NCBI GenBank assembly: GCA_033398695.1
Contig: CM065812.1
Location: 136,530,858-136,594,857 of the forward strand
Source: Orobanche coerulescens
Lineage: Eukaryota; Streptophyta; Magnoliopsida; Lamiales; Orobanchaceae
Length of the DNA stretch: 64,000 nt
Direction of reading: 5' to 3'
The position numbers were made by a program, and so were the translations under genes. Below are positions 1 to 11,578 of this stretch, piece by piece. A model generated the notes under the pieces. That model had not been told where the DNA came from, did no database searches, and saw only the letters and a program-made list of their open reading frames with translations. Numbering within the stretch: position 1 is the first letter of the stretch; the number at the start of each line of letters is the position of its first letter.

Positions 1-1106
1 ATACTGTGAATATATGACTGGCAATGCTTCTGGTTCGCAAAACCCTGAAAGAAACGGGTGTTGCGCTCGCCCTCAACAACCCAACGAACTGCAGCCTTCT
101 GTTTCCAGAAATCTTCCTCCATGGAGAGACGAAGTTGGTACTCAGCGCGAAAATGGTGCATAGTGGTTCTATTTTCCGGAGTAGGGTCCGAATCATATCG
201 CCGCTCGGCCTCGTCAGCAGACCTAAAAGCCTCATCCAACTTCGCATGAAGATTTCCAAAAACAGACCAGTTCCACTGTTTCAGTCTGTGCTTGACCCTA
301 AGTAGTTTGGCCTGTAAATTACACATGCCAACTAAACCAGTCGGGATAAGCCAAACCTCCCTAACAGTGTCCAGAAATATGTGATGACAAATCTACATAC
401 TCTGGAAATGGAATGACGACTTGTGACGAGTCGAGGAAAATCGACACTGGATAAGAAGGAGCGCATGATCCAAACGAAGACGAGGCAGGTGAGTAACAGT
501 AGAAAATGCAAACACGTTCGACCATGCTTCATTAAATAAAGCACAGTCTAGCATTTCCTGCAAACCAGTACGCTCCCAAGTGAAAATATCGCCCTCACAT
601 ACCGCGTCAATCAACTCACAGTCAGCAATAGCCTGTGCGAAGTCAAGGATCTCAGGCGTGCGGTCTGTGGAACTACCCTCGCGTTCATGCGAATGTAGGA
701 AGATGTTGAAGTCACCACTAACTAACCATGACAACCCCTCCACTTCCAAAGCAATCTCACGGAGGGTGTCCCAAAGGGCATAATGGCTAGCACGAACGCT
801 GCTGGAGTAGACATAAGTGATAAAAATAGACTGAGAAAGAAGGGGACAAGAAATAGCAAGATGAAGGACTTGATCAGTATCCAACAAAACCTGGTGCTGA
901 AAACCATAAGAGGAGAAGAACCAGATCTTGTTGGACCGATTAAAAATTCCTGACGCAAAACCTAAGGAACGAGTATAAAAATCAGAGTTAGCATTGGAAC
1001 CCATGGGTTCCAAAATGCCAATAAATTAGAATCTATGAGAGCGGCGGAGATGTCGAATACGCTTTTGTGCTCCAGTGTTGGACAGACCACGAGCGTTCCA
1101 TGTCAT
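1..1106 (-). pseudogene. LINE ORF2, endonuclease domain and start of the linker to RT (broken, partial)
   Basis: ORF2 of plant L1-type LINEs encodes an apurinic-type endonuclease, which nicks target DNA, followed by reverse transcriptase. The likely ATG is at 1106, opening with MTWNARGLSNTGAQKR, the usual start of this endonuclease. A TAA follows within about 30 codons, then the frame resumes with ILEPMG. The stretch 1013-393 keeps VSGDFNIFLHSHEREGS (the GDFN metal-site motif) and LPRLRLDHALLLI, where the conserved SDH is degraded to LDH. After a frame break, 330-1 encodes a linker with FWKQKAAVRWVVEGERNTRFF, typical of the region just before LINE RT. The RT itself is outside the window. The family assignment is firm; the gene is not functional. 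Confidence 0.85.
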
Positions 1107-1451
1107 AATGTGGATCGACATAACTAACCAACTGACTCAAACGAAGATCCAGGATGCTGGCTGGAGCGCCCCCGTCTACGGGGTGTGCCCTGCTGAGCGG
1201 ATGTGTCCCCTTTCAAGGGCGATGCAGATCGCCCCTTGATAGCGGGAAAGGATCCACGGGAAGCTGCCCTTCCTCGTGTGGTAGTGGAGAAGTCAGAGGC
1301 AGCTTTACCCCTAGTCGTGACTCCAGGGGCAGCAGACGACGACAACAGTCGTCTCTTAACAGGGGTCTTTGGTGCCTTCACGAGGGGCACCACGGCCGAC
1401 GAAGAGAGACTGGACTCAGAACTCTCAAGTTGTGTGCAGATAAGAGCGCAC

Positions 1452-2895
1452 TCAGTTTGAGAAGGAGAGGGAAGAGAAGAAATGGGGGGAGGGGGGATCA
1501 TAGACCACCATGGCCAAAGTATCAGGCTCCACGATGATCGGCTCATCGAGGCGACCGTCACTGGCATGGCGCGTGGGGGAAGATTCATGGACTCTATACA
1601 GAAAAAGAGCAATGGACAACTCCGTATCATCATCAATGAGAAGCTCCTCAATAGTATTATAGTCACTAGCATCGCTACCCAAAACACTCTCCTTATCACC
1701 TACACTAATAACATCATCAGTACCTACTAAATCTTCCTCCTCTCTAGAAGAGGAGGCCAAAGAAGCGAAATACGAATGTTGGCCAGTGGCAACCGTACCC
1801 TTGGGGAAAAATCCCATCTCTTTGGGCCCTTTTTTGGTGACTACTTGCCAAATGGCAGTCTCCTTGCCTTTAGAGGACTTAGGAGCTGTCGGTAAAGTAG
1901 TAGCCTTAGGGACTTTAGGAGGGGCCGGTTGCGCCTTCTGCTATTTAGGAGGAGCAGCAGAAGGCTTCTTACGCTGGGGCGGCGGGGGCCGCTCTTTGTT
2001 GCCAGCAATGTAGCAACTAGAGGCTCGTGCCCCACATGTGAGCAGAGAGAGCAATACAAAGGAGCTCTCTCATAAATCACGCGCTGCGTGAGAACATGGT
2101 CATCAAATTCGATCTCAATCTCAGGTAATCTGGGCGCAAGGAGATCAATCTCGACGCACACACGAGCGACAAAGAGTCGTGAGTATGTAGCCGTCGGCGC
2201 ATCCACTAAAATGGATTTCTAATAGCCTTGGCAATCGTGTACAGAGCATGTGGATGGAATAAATGAATCGAGAGGCCTGGGAGCCTAATCCACACCGGGC
2301 AAATCGAAATCTCTGTCTTAACGGAAAATCTAGGGGTCCACTTAAAAACACGAGAGGGGCAACCAGAAAAGTTCCAACTAGAGCCTAGCCACACTCGTCT
2401 ATAATCTTCTATATTTTCAAACTTAATCGCAATATGACAATAATTAATCCAACTCCAAGTGCATTTACCCCTCATTTTCATATTAGTCAATCCGGAGGAC
2501 ACATCGCGAGGGGTGGGAATAGCATGTGAAAATTTTAAAATCAAAGTGCGTTCCCACGACGCAGCTAAAGTATTCACATCAGAGGTAGAAAAAGATACAC
2601 GCATCTTCTCATTCACGGAGGATAAAGTACCAAAAGGACATACCTTAGCGCCATCAAAACTAAAGGATTTGCCTGAAGGACCGGTTATCTGGGTCAAACC
2701 GGGCTGAATTACAACACCAGACGGGTTGCTGGCCATCTGGGCATAAGAGACCGTTGGACAGGTCGAGATGGTTGGGTCAGTGGCCGGGATGTTCTTACCG
2801 GGCGGGATGCTCCTGCCGGAAATTGGTTGCTCGGTTGCGGAGGGCGTCGTTCCTTGGCCGTGATCCAGTGGTGGGTTATTTGGGTTCGTATCCAC
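1452..2895 (-). pseudogene. LINE ORF1: DUF4283-type domain, zinc knuckle and acidic C-terminal region (broken)
   Basis: ORF1 of plant L1 elements encodes an RNA-binding protein that coats the element RNA. The open stretch 2895-2206 has a Pro/Ser/Thr-rich N-terminal part, then a DUF4283-like block ending in WTPRFSVKTEISICPVWIRL and PGLSIHLFHPHAL, which is diagnostic. The next stretch, 2206-1841, continues with FDDHVLTQRVIYERAPLYCS and the partial knuckle LYCSLCSHVGHEP, where the last cysteine is no longer in frame. The segment 1817-1452 is acidic (for example LLIDDDTELS) and probably is the remnant of the C-terminal region. At least two frame changes separate these pieces. The original start probably lies further upstream, beyond the hAT-type insertion. 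Confidence 0.8.
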
Positions 2896-3089
2896 ATTTG
2901 GTTTGGGCTATTGGGGATTGGGCTTCGGTGATACGGGTTCTGCGGGCTTGGATGGCTGGGGTGTAGGATTGAGATTGAGTTGGGTGGGTAAGGCGGCAGT
3001 GGGCTAGGTGGTCGATGAGTTGGGGTGGGCTGGTATGGTGTGGGATGGGAGGGTATAATTAGATGTAGGTAATTGTGTCGGCCCAGCAA

Positions 3090-3737
3090 TAGGGGTGGAC
3101 TCAGTTCCATTCGGTTCGGTTTTTGACCGAAACCGAGAATCAAACCAAATATTTGGTTTCAGTTTGGTTCGGTTCTTTTTGAAGTTCGGTTCGGTTAAGT
3201 TCGGTTTTATAAATATTCAGTTTGGTTTTGATTTGGTTTGATATTTTTTCGGTTCTTCACAATATAAATTCAAATATTATATGCAATAGAATAAGTTATA
3301 TATAACAACAAGCCAACAAGAGTTATATATATGTTCAAGATAAAATCTAGAGTTGCATAGCAATTTCCAAATATCTCAAAATATATAATAATCGTAAATC
3401 ACAGTAGTTCACTCTCAACCTAAATTAATTGAATCACAAATTCATGAGCATATTATCGGTCCTTCTTGGACCCATGAGGGTCTTACAAAAGGAATTATAC
3501 TAAAATTCGAAACACATTAAAATCACAAAAACAAGGTCATTTTAGCATGTTGAAATTTGGCTTCGGTTCGGTTCGGTTCGGTTCCGCCCGACCCCGAACC
3601 GAGAACCGAACCAAATTAGTTCGATTCAGTTATGTTTTTTGTTTTTCGGTTCGGTCTTCTTCGGTTTCGGTTTTTGATTCTTTTTTCGAGTTTTTTTGGT
3701 TCGGTTTTTGATTTTCGGTTCCGAAATACCACCCCTA
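3090..3737. mobile_element. Non-autonomous hAT-type element (MITE-like), 648 bp
   Basis: The element begins TAGGGGTGG and ends CCACCCCTA, a perfect 9-bp terminal inverted repeat. It is flanked by perfect 8-bp direct repeats CCCAGCAA at 3082-3089 and 3738-3745. An 8-bp duplication is the hallmark of hAT transposases. Both subterminal regions are packed with the hexamer CGGTTC (tttcggttcggtt), in inverted orientation relative to each other in part, which resembles the clustered subterminal transposase sites of hAT elements. The AT-rich centre has no coding capacity. It inserted into the LINE ORF1 region. Confidence 0.9.
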
Positions 3738-3745
3738 CCCAGCAA

Positions 3746-4199
3746 GTGATTTAGCACATGGGTCTTGGTCAGCAATAGAAGTGGGCTGGGCGGCTAATAT
3801 TTGAGTGGGATTAATAGCATGTTGTTTATTTATTGGGCCAGAAATAATAGGGTTGGCCTGGGGGGGTTAAATCCCATTGTTGTCAGCCTTAAGGGTTAAT
3901 ATGGGCCAAATGGTTGCAGGCCCACGGTGATTGGGTATAGGAGTAACCTTGTCATGAAAAACTTGGGCCGAAGTATCTGGATGAGTTGCAAGGCCCTTTG
4001 GTGATGTAGACTGGGCTTCCAATTCGTGGCCCTGCACGATACTTCCTGGCACAGGGCCCAAAATAGAAGGCGCGCCCGCGCCCAAGTCCATCTTCTTCAC
4101 TATATCTTGTCGTTTTTCTGCAACTAGGTTTTGGCATGGTGGCTGAAACCCAAGAGCTAGGGTTTCTTGAGACGGCGACGATGAAGACTGCTGGAACAC
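3746..4199 (-). pseudogene. Probable N-terminal part of LINE ORF1, upstream of the hAT-type insertion
   Basis: A 110-codon open stretch (4199-3867) starts MFQQSSSSPSQETLALGF and is rich in Ser, Pro and Gln. It has no recognised domain. It lies in the right place and orientation to be the variable N-terminal part of the LINE ORF1, separated from the DUF4283 part by the hAT-type element and by frame breaks. The assignment rests on position only. It could equally be 5' untranslated sequence. Confidence 0.4.
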
Positions 4200-4577
4200 T
4201 TCAGAGTGTTGAAGGATGATCGGAACTGTGTTTCCGACTGGACTAGTATTAGGAACACCTTTGCAACTCGGAACCGTGTCAGAGTTCTCATCGGACGGCA
4301 GTTGCAGGTCAGTACTTGCTAGTAACTTCGTTAGATGCTGGCGACAACACTGGTCTGCGACTGATGATATCAGGAGATGAAGGAGACATAGCAGGTGTCT
4401 TTTCGTGCGTTCGGGATGCCCGTTTATGCCGCATCATGAACGCAGCAGGCCCTAGTCGTCGATGAAGGGGGTGACTTCGAGCATAAAGGTTGTTGTGCTG
4501 TTATGCGCGGATTTAGTCGCCGATGATGGATCTGTAAACCGTTGGTAAAAACAAGGACGGTGCTGCTCAGAAAGGCG
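4200..4577 (-). other. 5' region of the LINE, no reading frame recognised
   Basis: This stretch continues the LINE upstream of ORF1 on the minus strand. I see short broken frames only and no promoter motif. It is directly contiguous, across the Tat1 insertion, with 42571-42785. Confidence 0.5.
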
Positions 4578-4582
4578 ACGGG

Positions 4583-5530
4583 TGTTGTGTAATACGCCTC
4601 AACGGCGATCGGCACAAGGGCTGAGCGACCAAAGTCAGCGTCAAAAGAATCAAGGCAGACTTACCAAACGAAGATGACAGATCAAGTTCAAATGCCTAGC
4701 GATCGTCTTACAAGGCGATCGTCTTCAGTGCCCGTCCAAAGACGACCGTCTTATGCCACGTGTAAAGCCGTCATCCGTCAAGTCTACGAAGACTGAATCC
4801 CGGGAAGAAGGCCCACGTGCAGACCCTCAAATGGCGCAGCAGGAGAGGGCTTTTTGACTCCAGCCCATCCCCAGCTGTCAGTGACAAGGATAGCCTCTCA
4901 CCAACCGACAGACCCGCAAAAGGTGCCCTAGGTGGGGCCTCCCAAGACTGAGTCGCGGGGAACGTATTGTTTTCCCATTGGTTCGCACGTCTTGCTGCCT
5001 ATAGCAGCGACGGACTTTAAGGAAACCGACCCACGTGCTGAAACGATCGCCCGATTAATGAGCATTTAATACAGGAAAGGCGGTCGTCTGTTTGGGATTA
5101 AGACATCCCAACTACCTCATCTCCTATAAATAGGAGACTTCCAGCATTTGGAGAAACAGGTTAAATTCCACTCAAGAGAAATCCCAGAGATAAGAAAGAC
5201 GTTCGGCAGAAAAGAACGCACACAACACTTCAACTTTGTAACAAGAACTCACAGAGCATTAACTCTGGTTTTTCCGGCAATCATCAGCACTCAAGAGCTA
5301 GACAACTAGGGTTATCACACTCATTGTAATCGTACCCTAACATTAATAGTTGTACTCCAAAGCAGTATTATTATTAATAATATCTCGCGAGAGCATTCAA
5401 GCCCGGGATTAACAACTCCGGAAAATCTTGTGTTATTTTCATTCCATCGCTCGTGCTCTTGCATTTTGTTTGTTACTCACCTATAGCCATATCCAGCAAA
5501 TCATTCCGAATAATATTTTGGGTAACAACA
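4583..5530 (+). repeat. Tat1 5' LTR (948 bp)
   Basis: It matches 41613-42565 over its whole length with scattered substitutions and small indels, and has TG...CA ends. A 20-25 bp deletion-like difference is present near its start, since the 3' LTR reads tgttgtgcggcgattaat where this copy reads tgttgtgtaat. The visible differences suggest that Tat1 is clearly older than the copia insertions. The last bases, ggtaacaaca, are followed directly by the primer-binding site. Confidence 0.95.
4706..5137 (+). promoter_or_regulatory. Tat1 LTR promoter: GATCG-rich repeats and a TATA box inside an inverted repeat
   Basis: The U3 part has short direct repeats around GCGATCGTCTT and AAGACGAYCGTCTT (about 4700-4755). 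The probable TATA box lies in the perfect inverted repeat TCTCCTATAAATAGGAGA at 5120-5137, and the same 18 bases recur in the 3' LTR at 42157-42174. The transcription start is not mapped; it should be about 30 bp downstream. Confidence 0.55.
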
Positions 5531-5550
5531 ATTGGCGCTAGAGGAAGGGG
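5531..5550 (+). other. Tat1 primer-binding site
   Basis: Immediately after the LTR end comes attggcgctagaggaagggg. TTGGCGC directly after an LTR is typical of plant gypsy elements that prime with tRNAs other than initiator Met. I did not assign the tRNA. Confidence 0.7.
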
Positions 5551-5663
5551 GGCCCTATTGAACCCTCATTTTCATTCCGACCATTTCGAAGAACACTCAC
5601 TGTTCTCCGAAACATATACTTGAAGAAACACTCACTGTTCTTCAAAGAAAAACCCTCGAGATA

Positions 5664-6138
5664 ATGACGTCTGCCACCACCTCGAAGAGAGCCACCTTAT
5701 GGTCCGCCGGACGCCTTATTCCGGCCCAAACCGAGTCCCAACCTACGGCGGAAGGCAGCCGCGGCGACGCCAGACTCTCACTCCCGCCCCCAAGGGACGT
5801 CCCCAACCTCTCACTCGATCAATTCCAAACTACAGAACAGATCGAGGAGGCCATGACCATCCTAAGGGAGCGACGGAGAGCATGCGACTCGCCCACTATT
5901 ACCCATCAGCCATCTGCCGCGTGGGCAAATGAAAGCTCAAGGGGTTATATGTCGAGCAATCGTCAGAAAGCCCCGAGTCGCAAGAAAAGGCACTCGCGAG
6001 GCGGGACAGTTCCGTCTTCAGCCGCCTAGGAAGTGATCCTTCATGGCAACCTGGCAATTCTGGCCCCAGCCATGAGACGTCGCAGTCCGAATCCGCCACC
6101 AGGAGTTCGGCATACCCGACTCCCAAAAAACAGATCAA
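5664..6138 (+). pseudogene. Tat1 gag, N-terminal part (cut by Cop1)
   Basis: The gag frame opens at 5664 with MTSATTSKRATLWSAG and runs to a stop at 6029; the next bases to 6138 are further gag sequence in a broken frame. The peptide is hydrophilic, rich in Arg, Ser and Pro, with a short segment LSLDQFQTTEQIEEAMTILR that could form a helix. No catalytic domain is expected here. The structural core resumes after Cop1 at 21208. The start is chosen because it is the first ATG of a long frame, about 130 bp downstream of the primer site. Confidence 0.7.
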
Positions 6139-6143
6139 CCATC

Positions 6144-8141
6144 TGTTGGGATTCGGTGCCTAAAACGAAGGCCCAGCGGAAGCGGTAAAACAAAAATTAA
6201 TTCAATCTGAATCCCTACGAGGATCGATCGAGCTATGTATATACGAATATATAAACGAAACACAAGAGCTACGAGAAAATATACCCTTGTAGTCCGTTGA
6301 TTAAATGGTATCCTTCTCTTGAGCTATTCCCCAAGCTTTAGATTGATCTCTACGAATCCAATCCGCTCCAAGCCCTTGGATGATCCAACGCCGAAAGTAC
6401 CGCATCTCTACTTGCCACGCGCCGGAGAAATGACCGGAATGACTAAATCTCGTTATCCTCCAAGGATACGGCTAGAACAAGATTATAGGAGCTTGAATAT
6501 AAAGATTATTACACTCTAAGTGTTTAATCTTTTTCTCTCTATTTTTCTCTAAATATTTCTCTAAGAAAATTGAAGAAAGAATGAACAAGATAAAGATGAA
6601 GTTGAAGACCATATGAGAAAACCATTTTCTCTCTCTCAAAGTGTAACTCACGGCTGGAATCAAGAACTCAAGAGTGAGAGGTAGTCTTCAATATATTCTT
6701 CTTACAAATCCCACAAAATCAACTTTACCTTATTTTAAGAGATATCAAATCTCTAAGGTCATTAGTCTTCACCCACCAAAGCAAGACTAAGACTAAAGGT
6801 AAGAGATAAAAGGTAGGGTGGCCTCTAGAAGGAATCGGACGAGTTCTGTTCTTTTCGGACTCCCGAGAGTCCAATCAGATAAACTCTAATTAAGTTCCGA
6901 TGTATTTATATCAATTAATTAAATCAATTAATTAATCATATCAAATACAAAATTAACATAATTAATTTATCCAAGAAATAATTATATTCATGAATTGAAA
7001 TAATCACCCAGTAATTTATTTAATTCATTAGGCCGTAAATTAATTTATCTAATAAATCAATTTAGACATCCAATGTCCCAGTAAATTAGATATCCAATAT
7101 CTAATATTCATAATGAGAGAATAAGCTCGATTCATTCCGTCATCAATCCTATTGCGCGACGCGGTAGGTCCGTCTCAGTCAGCAATGGGAGGAACCAAAG
7201 AGTAGTAGCACCACCTAGCCAGCCTGGCGGCCTACACTGTACCCCAACTGAGAACGAATGATTAGGATCATTCAAGAACCATTCTGTCGTGAATACCAGT
7301 ATACATATAAACCCTTCTTTCAAATGTCCCGATCAAGTTATAGGGTCACGGTCAGTCAAACCCTATCTGTCCTTGACTCTATGCATGCGTTAATGCAAAT
7401 CGAGATCATCTAGCTCTCGTGTATTCAATACAACTAGCTCCAATGCTTTGTCCAAAGACTTATGATCTCATCTGCCAATAACCGCATAGGACATATAACC
7501 CGCTCACTAACGGGAGAAAGAATTCTATCTTGGTATTCAGTAGGACCTGCTACTTGCCCATCAAGATGCACGTCGAGGTTGACCCCCGCCTTCCGGTTTA
7601 CAGGGTCGAACTACTCTAATGAAAATCTTGACGTCACAAGCACATCCCTACTAAATCCTCAAGTCGAAGGTTCACGAATACCAATCACAACCTTTCGATT
7701 CCGTCATTGACTGTCCCAGAGTGAAATCCGTGTGACGAATCGAGGGTGAGTCGGTTCGAGTATACTAATCCAATTAGCATACCTATAACATGTGCTCCCA
7801 CTAACCATTAGTGTTTGACAGGCACTCTACATGTCAAAGAACACGTCATACAAGTCTTCACATAAACTTAACGCCCAGTCAAGTTTCACCGACTTGCGAA
7901 CGATTAAGTATTTGAGCTATAAACCTTTCCAGTGCCTACCCCCTTATCCAATGAGGAGTGGAACGTTTTGCTCTCAAATACACGGACTAGTTTCTATATG
8001 TATATTTACGAGTTAAGAATGCAGTAACTACCAGTAAATAAAGAAACATTCATTGCCTTATATAAATGTTTTACATAATTTACAAGTACAATGCCCTCAC
8101 TCAACATCCTCTGAGTGGCATTCGAGGGCATACTCCTAGCA
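6144..8141 (-). repeat. Cop1 3' LTR (left end in the window)
   Basis: It matches the other Cop1 LTR and those of Cop2 and Cop3. In element orientation it begins TGCTAGGAGTATGCC instead of TGTTAGGAGTATGCC, so the usual second-codon-like TT is TC here. A TATA-like tataaatac lies on the minus strand near 6910, in an AT-rich region with palindromes of the type GACAT-TGG-ATGTC. Confidence 0.93.
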
Positions 8142-8156
8142 ATCTCCCACTTGCAC
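8142..8156 (-). other. Cop1 polypurine tract region
   Basis: On the minus strand the sequence just before the 3' LTR reads gtgcaagtgggagat, the expected purine-rich plus-strand primer. The same bases precede the 3' LTRs of Cop2 and Cop3. Confidence 0.75.
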
Positions 8157-9955
8157 TCAATGCCACACACTATGGTATCTAATACCCATGTTCTCCAGAT
8201 GACGCTCCAAGCTAATCTGAGAAAGTGGCTTGGTCAGTGGATCAGCGACGTAGTCGGCTGACTCTACTCTATGCAGCACAATGTATCTCTTTGCGAACGA
8301 ATGCTCTTACGAGATGATACTCTCTCTCAATATGTTTGGTACTGTTGTGAAACCTCGGCTCCTAGGCCTGTGCTACCGCTCTGGCAGCGCAGCACAAGGT
8401 GTCACGTGAAGTTTTCCCAGTAACTTCTAAATTCTTCCTTTGGAGGCCTCCGAGGACGCTTTATACTCAGCCTAACAGGTGGAATTAGAAGTCGCGCTAT
8501 ACTTGGCACTATGCCATGATACTACTCCTCCATTAAGAGTAAATGTAGCCAGAAGTAGACATAGAATCGTCTTTCTGTCATTGGAAGTCCAATACAGTGA
8601 ATCCCATCACATTCAGTTCTCCACCACCATATATAAGAACCAGATCTCTAGTCCTTCTAAAGTACTTGAGAACGTTCTTTATGGCGGTCTAATGTTCTCG
8701 AACTGGGTTAGCCCTAAACCTACTTACCACGCTCCCAGCATGCGCAATGTCATGTCTCGTACACAATAAAGCATACATAAGGCTACCCACTGCCGAATCA
8801 TATGGTATATAACTCATTTCCTTTCATTGTTCCTAACTATGAGGACATATCTTCAAGGTGAGTTTTATTCCATGTCGCATCGGAAGGAACCCTCTTTAAG
8901 ATCTAATCTATATAGAGGGCTTGGGAAAAACTTATCATTCTCTTCGATCTATCCCAATAGAGTCGAATCCCAAGAATATAGGTTTCTTCTCCCAAGTCTT
9001 TCATGGAGAAATTACTCGAAAGCCAAGATTCCTCTTGTATAGAGTCGATCTTGCTCCCACTAACCCTCTTGTATACACAAGATTCCTCTTCATTTTGCAC
9101 GAAGTCAAACTCTTTGACTGCCTCGTCAAAACGAAGGTCCCAACTATATGAATACTGCTACAGTCTATATCATGGAGTCTACATCCACCATTGTTAGGTC
9201 ATTGGTCGCGAGTCGATATCTTGTTTATCACCTGGAACCTCGTGGAAACCCAATTCCTCCAAGTGCATAAAACTATACCTCTCAGGTAAATGATACCCTA
9301 CTAGACCTATGAGGTGGTTGTACTTGTGTTATAGAAGGTTTGGTTCCAATTTCTTGCACAGGAGTCTCCTTAGGAGTTTCATTGTATTCTTCCAAAGAAA
9401 TACTTCTACCTGCTCCGCCTTCCTGGATGAACTCATCTTCCAGGAAGTGTGCTTGTAAAGCAACAATGATCTTTCGATCTTCGGGCATGTAGAATAGATA
9501 ACCCATCGTCCCGGCGGGAATCCAATGAAACGTCCCTTCACGGACCTAGCTTCTAATTTTTCCACCTTAGTCTTCTTGACATAGGTGGGACATCCCCAAA
9601 TCTTAATATGATTAAGACTTGATTTCCTGTCCTCCCACATCTCATGTGGAGTTTTAGGAATGGATTTGGAAGGACATATGTTCAAGATGTAAGCGACAGT
9701 CAAAAGTGCATAACCCTACAAGTAAATTGGTAAGTTAGTATAGCCCAGCATGGAATGGACCATGTTCAACAAGGTCCGGTTCCTTCTTTCTGACACACCA
9801 TTTAACTGAGGAGTACTTGGAGGTGTTAGTTGTGAAACTATTCCATGTTCCTTAAGGAACTCGTCAAACTCTGTACTCATATACTCTCCACCTCTGTCCG
9901 ACCAAAGTTCTTTGATATGATTACCAGTTTTTTTCTCGACTAGGGCCTTGAATTC
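8142..9955 (-). pseudogene. Cop1 pol, 3' half: integrase end, RT with large deletions, RNase H remnant
   Basis: Minus-strand pieces are alignable with the Cop3 polyprotein. The stretch 9703-9500 is the end of integrase (PHEMWEDRKSSLNHIKIWGC). About 415 bp of the RT, from the block equivalent to MVDVDSAKWREAM to that of YGLKQASR, is missing at a junction near 9160-9175. A second deletion near 9045 removes the YVDD catalytic box, so the peptide goes from VSGSKI to SWLSSNFSMKDLG. A third small deletion lies near 8910. RNase H traces continue to about 8160. No RT or RNase H function is possible. Confidence 0.88.
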
Positions 9956-11511
9956 CTAGAATTTCTCAAAGGCCTCGGATTTATGTTTCATTAAGTATAC
10001 ATAACCATACCTAGTATGATCATCTGTAAACGCAATGAAATATTGATATCCGTCACGTGCTGCTTCCAAAGCACCACATACGTCGGTATGGATTAATCCC
10101 AGTTTATCAGTGGCTCTTTCAAAAGTCCCTGTGAAGGGGGACTTAGTCATTTCACCTTTAAGGCAAGATTCACAAGTAGGAAAGGGATCCGATTCCAATG
10201 GACCCATAAGTCCATCTTTTTCCATCTTGTAAACCTTGGTCTGACCAACATGACCAAGTCTAAGATGCCATTTCAAAACTTGATTGGTTTCATCCCTACC
10301 ACGTTTTCTAGTCATAGTATTCACAACTACTTTGTTGCTGAGATTTAGATGATACAATCCATTCAACAATGTTGCAGTACCCACTAGTTTATTTCTAAAA
10401 TAAATTTTGCAGGAACCATCACCAATGAAAAATGAAAAGCCTTTTCGGTCCATGACCGGAATGGATACAATGTTTTTGTGCCCCTTGGGTAAAACAAGTA
10501 CATCTTCTAAAGTCAAAACAAAGCCGGATTCTAAACCCAAAAGAAGTGATCCTATGTCGGTCGCCTCGACACTATGCCCGCTTCCGACTGTGATCATAAC
10601 TTCTCCAGCTCCAAGCTTCCTACTTTGTTCCAGATCTTGATTCACGGTACAAATATGAGAACTAGCACCAGAATCCAGTATCCAGGAAGTAGAAAATACA
10701 GTAGCAGAAGAATTTGTTTCCAAAACTAAAAGTTCTGTACCAGAAGTGCCATGAAGAATTGGACACTCTCTAGCCGAGTGGTCCAGCTCACCGCACCTGA
10801 GACAAGCTTCTTTCTTCTTGCTCTTTGGAACCGTTGGGGCCTTGCCCTTGCCCTTGAAGTCCTTGATATATGGTCCAGTCTGCTTCTTGGTCTTTTTCTT
10901 CTTGTTCTTAGACCTCCGAGGTCCATAAGAAATCACAAGAGCAGACTCCTTCATCCGCGGAGTCTTCATCTGAGACTGAGCGGTCACCAGTTTGTTCATT
11001 AGCCCAGCTAAGTTACATGCAATCTCATTGCAGTTAAAGTTCATAACAAACTGTGAGAAGAAATCCGAGAGAGACTGAAGGATAAGGTCGGTTTGGTGAG
11101 AAGTATACATTTTAAAATCAAGAGCCTCCAATCTCTCGATCATGGATATCATTTTGAGGACGTGTTCCCCAACCTTCTCACCTTCCTTCATCCTTGCACC
11201 GGACAGTTGCTTGGATATCTCATATCTTGCAGTTCTGCTGTGCTCACCATAAAGTTCGGTCAAGTGAGATAGAATCTGCCTAGCAGAAGTCATTTTCTCA
11301 TGAGCTCTCTGAAGCTCATTAGACATAGAATCCATCATGTAAGCACGGACTTTTACGTCATCCTTAACCCACTTTTCGTGGTTTTCAATCTCTTCTTGAT
11401 TGGCTCGGGTCCGCACAGGAGGCGCCGGAATGTCCGTCTCCAAGACGTATCCCAGTGCCTCTATACTGAGGACAATCATCAGATTGCGGAGCCAATCCAC
11501 AAAGTTAGGTC
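9956..11511 (-). pseudogene. Cop1 gag-protease-integrase (truncated by a stop)
   Basis: A long open frame encodes, in order, a UBN2-type gag (NFVDWLRNLMIVLSIEALGY), a basic segment, the zinc knuckle CLRCGELDHSARECP, the aspartic protease site WILDSGASSHICTVN, a GAG-pre-integrase block (LKWHLRLGHVGQTKVYKM, with the HHCC residues in LRLGH and CESCLKG) and the start of the integrase core (LIHTDVCGALEAA with the first catalytic Asp). It ends at a TAG just after KSEAFEKF. The first 15 codons are separated by TekA and lie at 14490-14447 (MTMNPLAIL-type start). Apart from the insertion, this half is well preserved. Confidence 0.9.
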
Positions 11512-11553
11512 CAATCTGTAACACCCCCAATCCGCTCAGGGATATTACACGCC

Positions 11554-11578
11554 GTAGAACCTTTCCTCAAGGATCTAC
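11554..11578 (-). promoter_or_regulatory. TekA stem-loop near the LTR 3' end
   Basis: On the minus strand, arms GTAGATCCTT and AAGGTTCTAC can pair at 9 of 10 positions. It is followed by CGGCGTGTAATATCC and, 37 bp later, by the LTR end. The same structure with compensating changes occurs in TekB, TekC and TekD. Confidence 0.6.

Larger units (their letters stand above)
1..4577 (-). mobile_element. L1-type LINE, antisense; 3' part lies left of the window
   Basis: A non-LTR retrotransposon runs on the minus strand. Reading leftward there is a non-coding 5' part (4577-4200), an ORF1 with a DUF4283-type domain and a zinc knuckle (about 4199-1452), and an ORF2 that begins near 1106 with an endonuclease domain and continues off the left edge. 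The reverse transcriptase, the 3' end and the poly(A) tail are outside the window. The 5' part is cut by Tat1 at 4582 and resumes at 42571, because both Tat1 ends carry the duplication ACGGG. A hAT-type element at 3090-3737 interrupts the ORF1 region. Several stops and frame changes show an inactive copy. Confidence 0.85.

Noticed and set aside
1124..1699. 191-residue Ser/Arg-rich minus-strand frame
   Set aside because: It lies in the ORF1-ORF2 area of the LINE but in another frame than the recognisable pieces; no domain is seen, so I treat it as shadow or decayed linker.
5101..5140. TATA inverted repeat as an insertion-element end
   Set aside because: It occurs at the same place in both Tat1 LTRs and has no flanking duplication, so it is part of the promoter.
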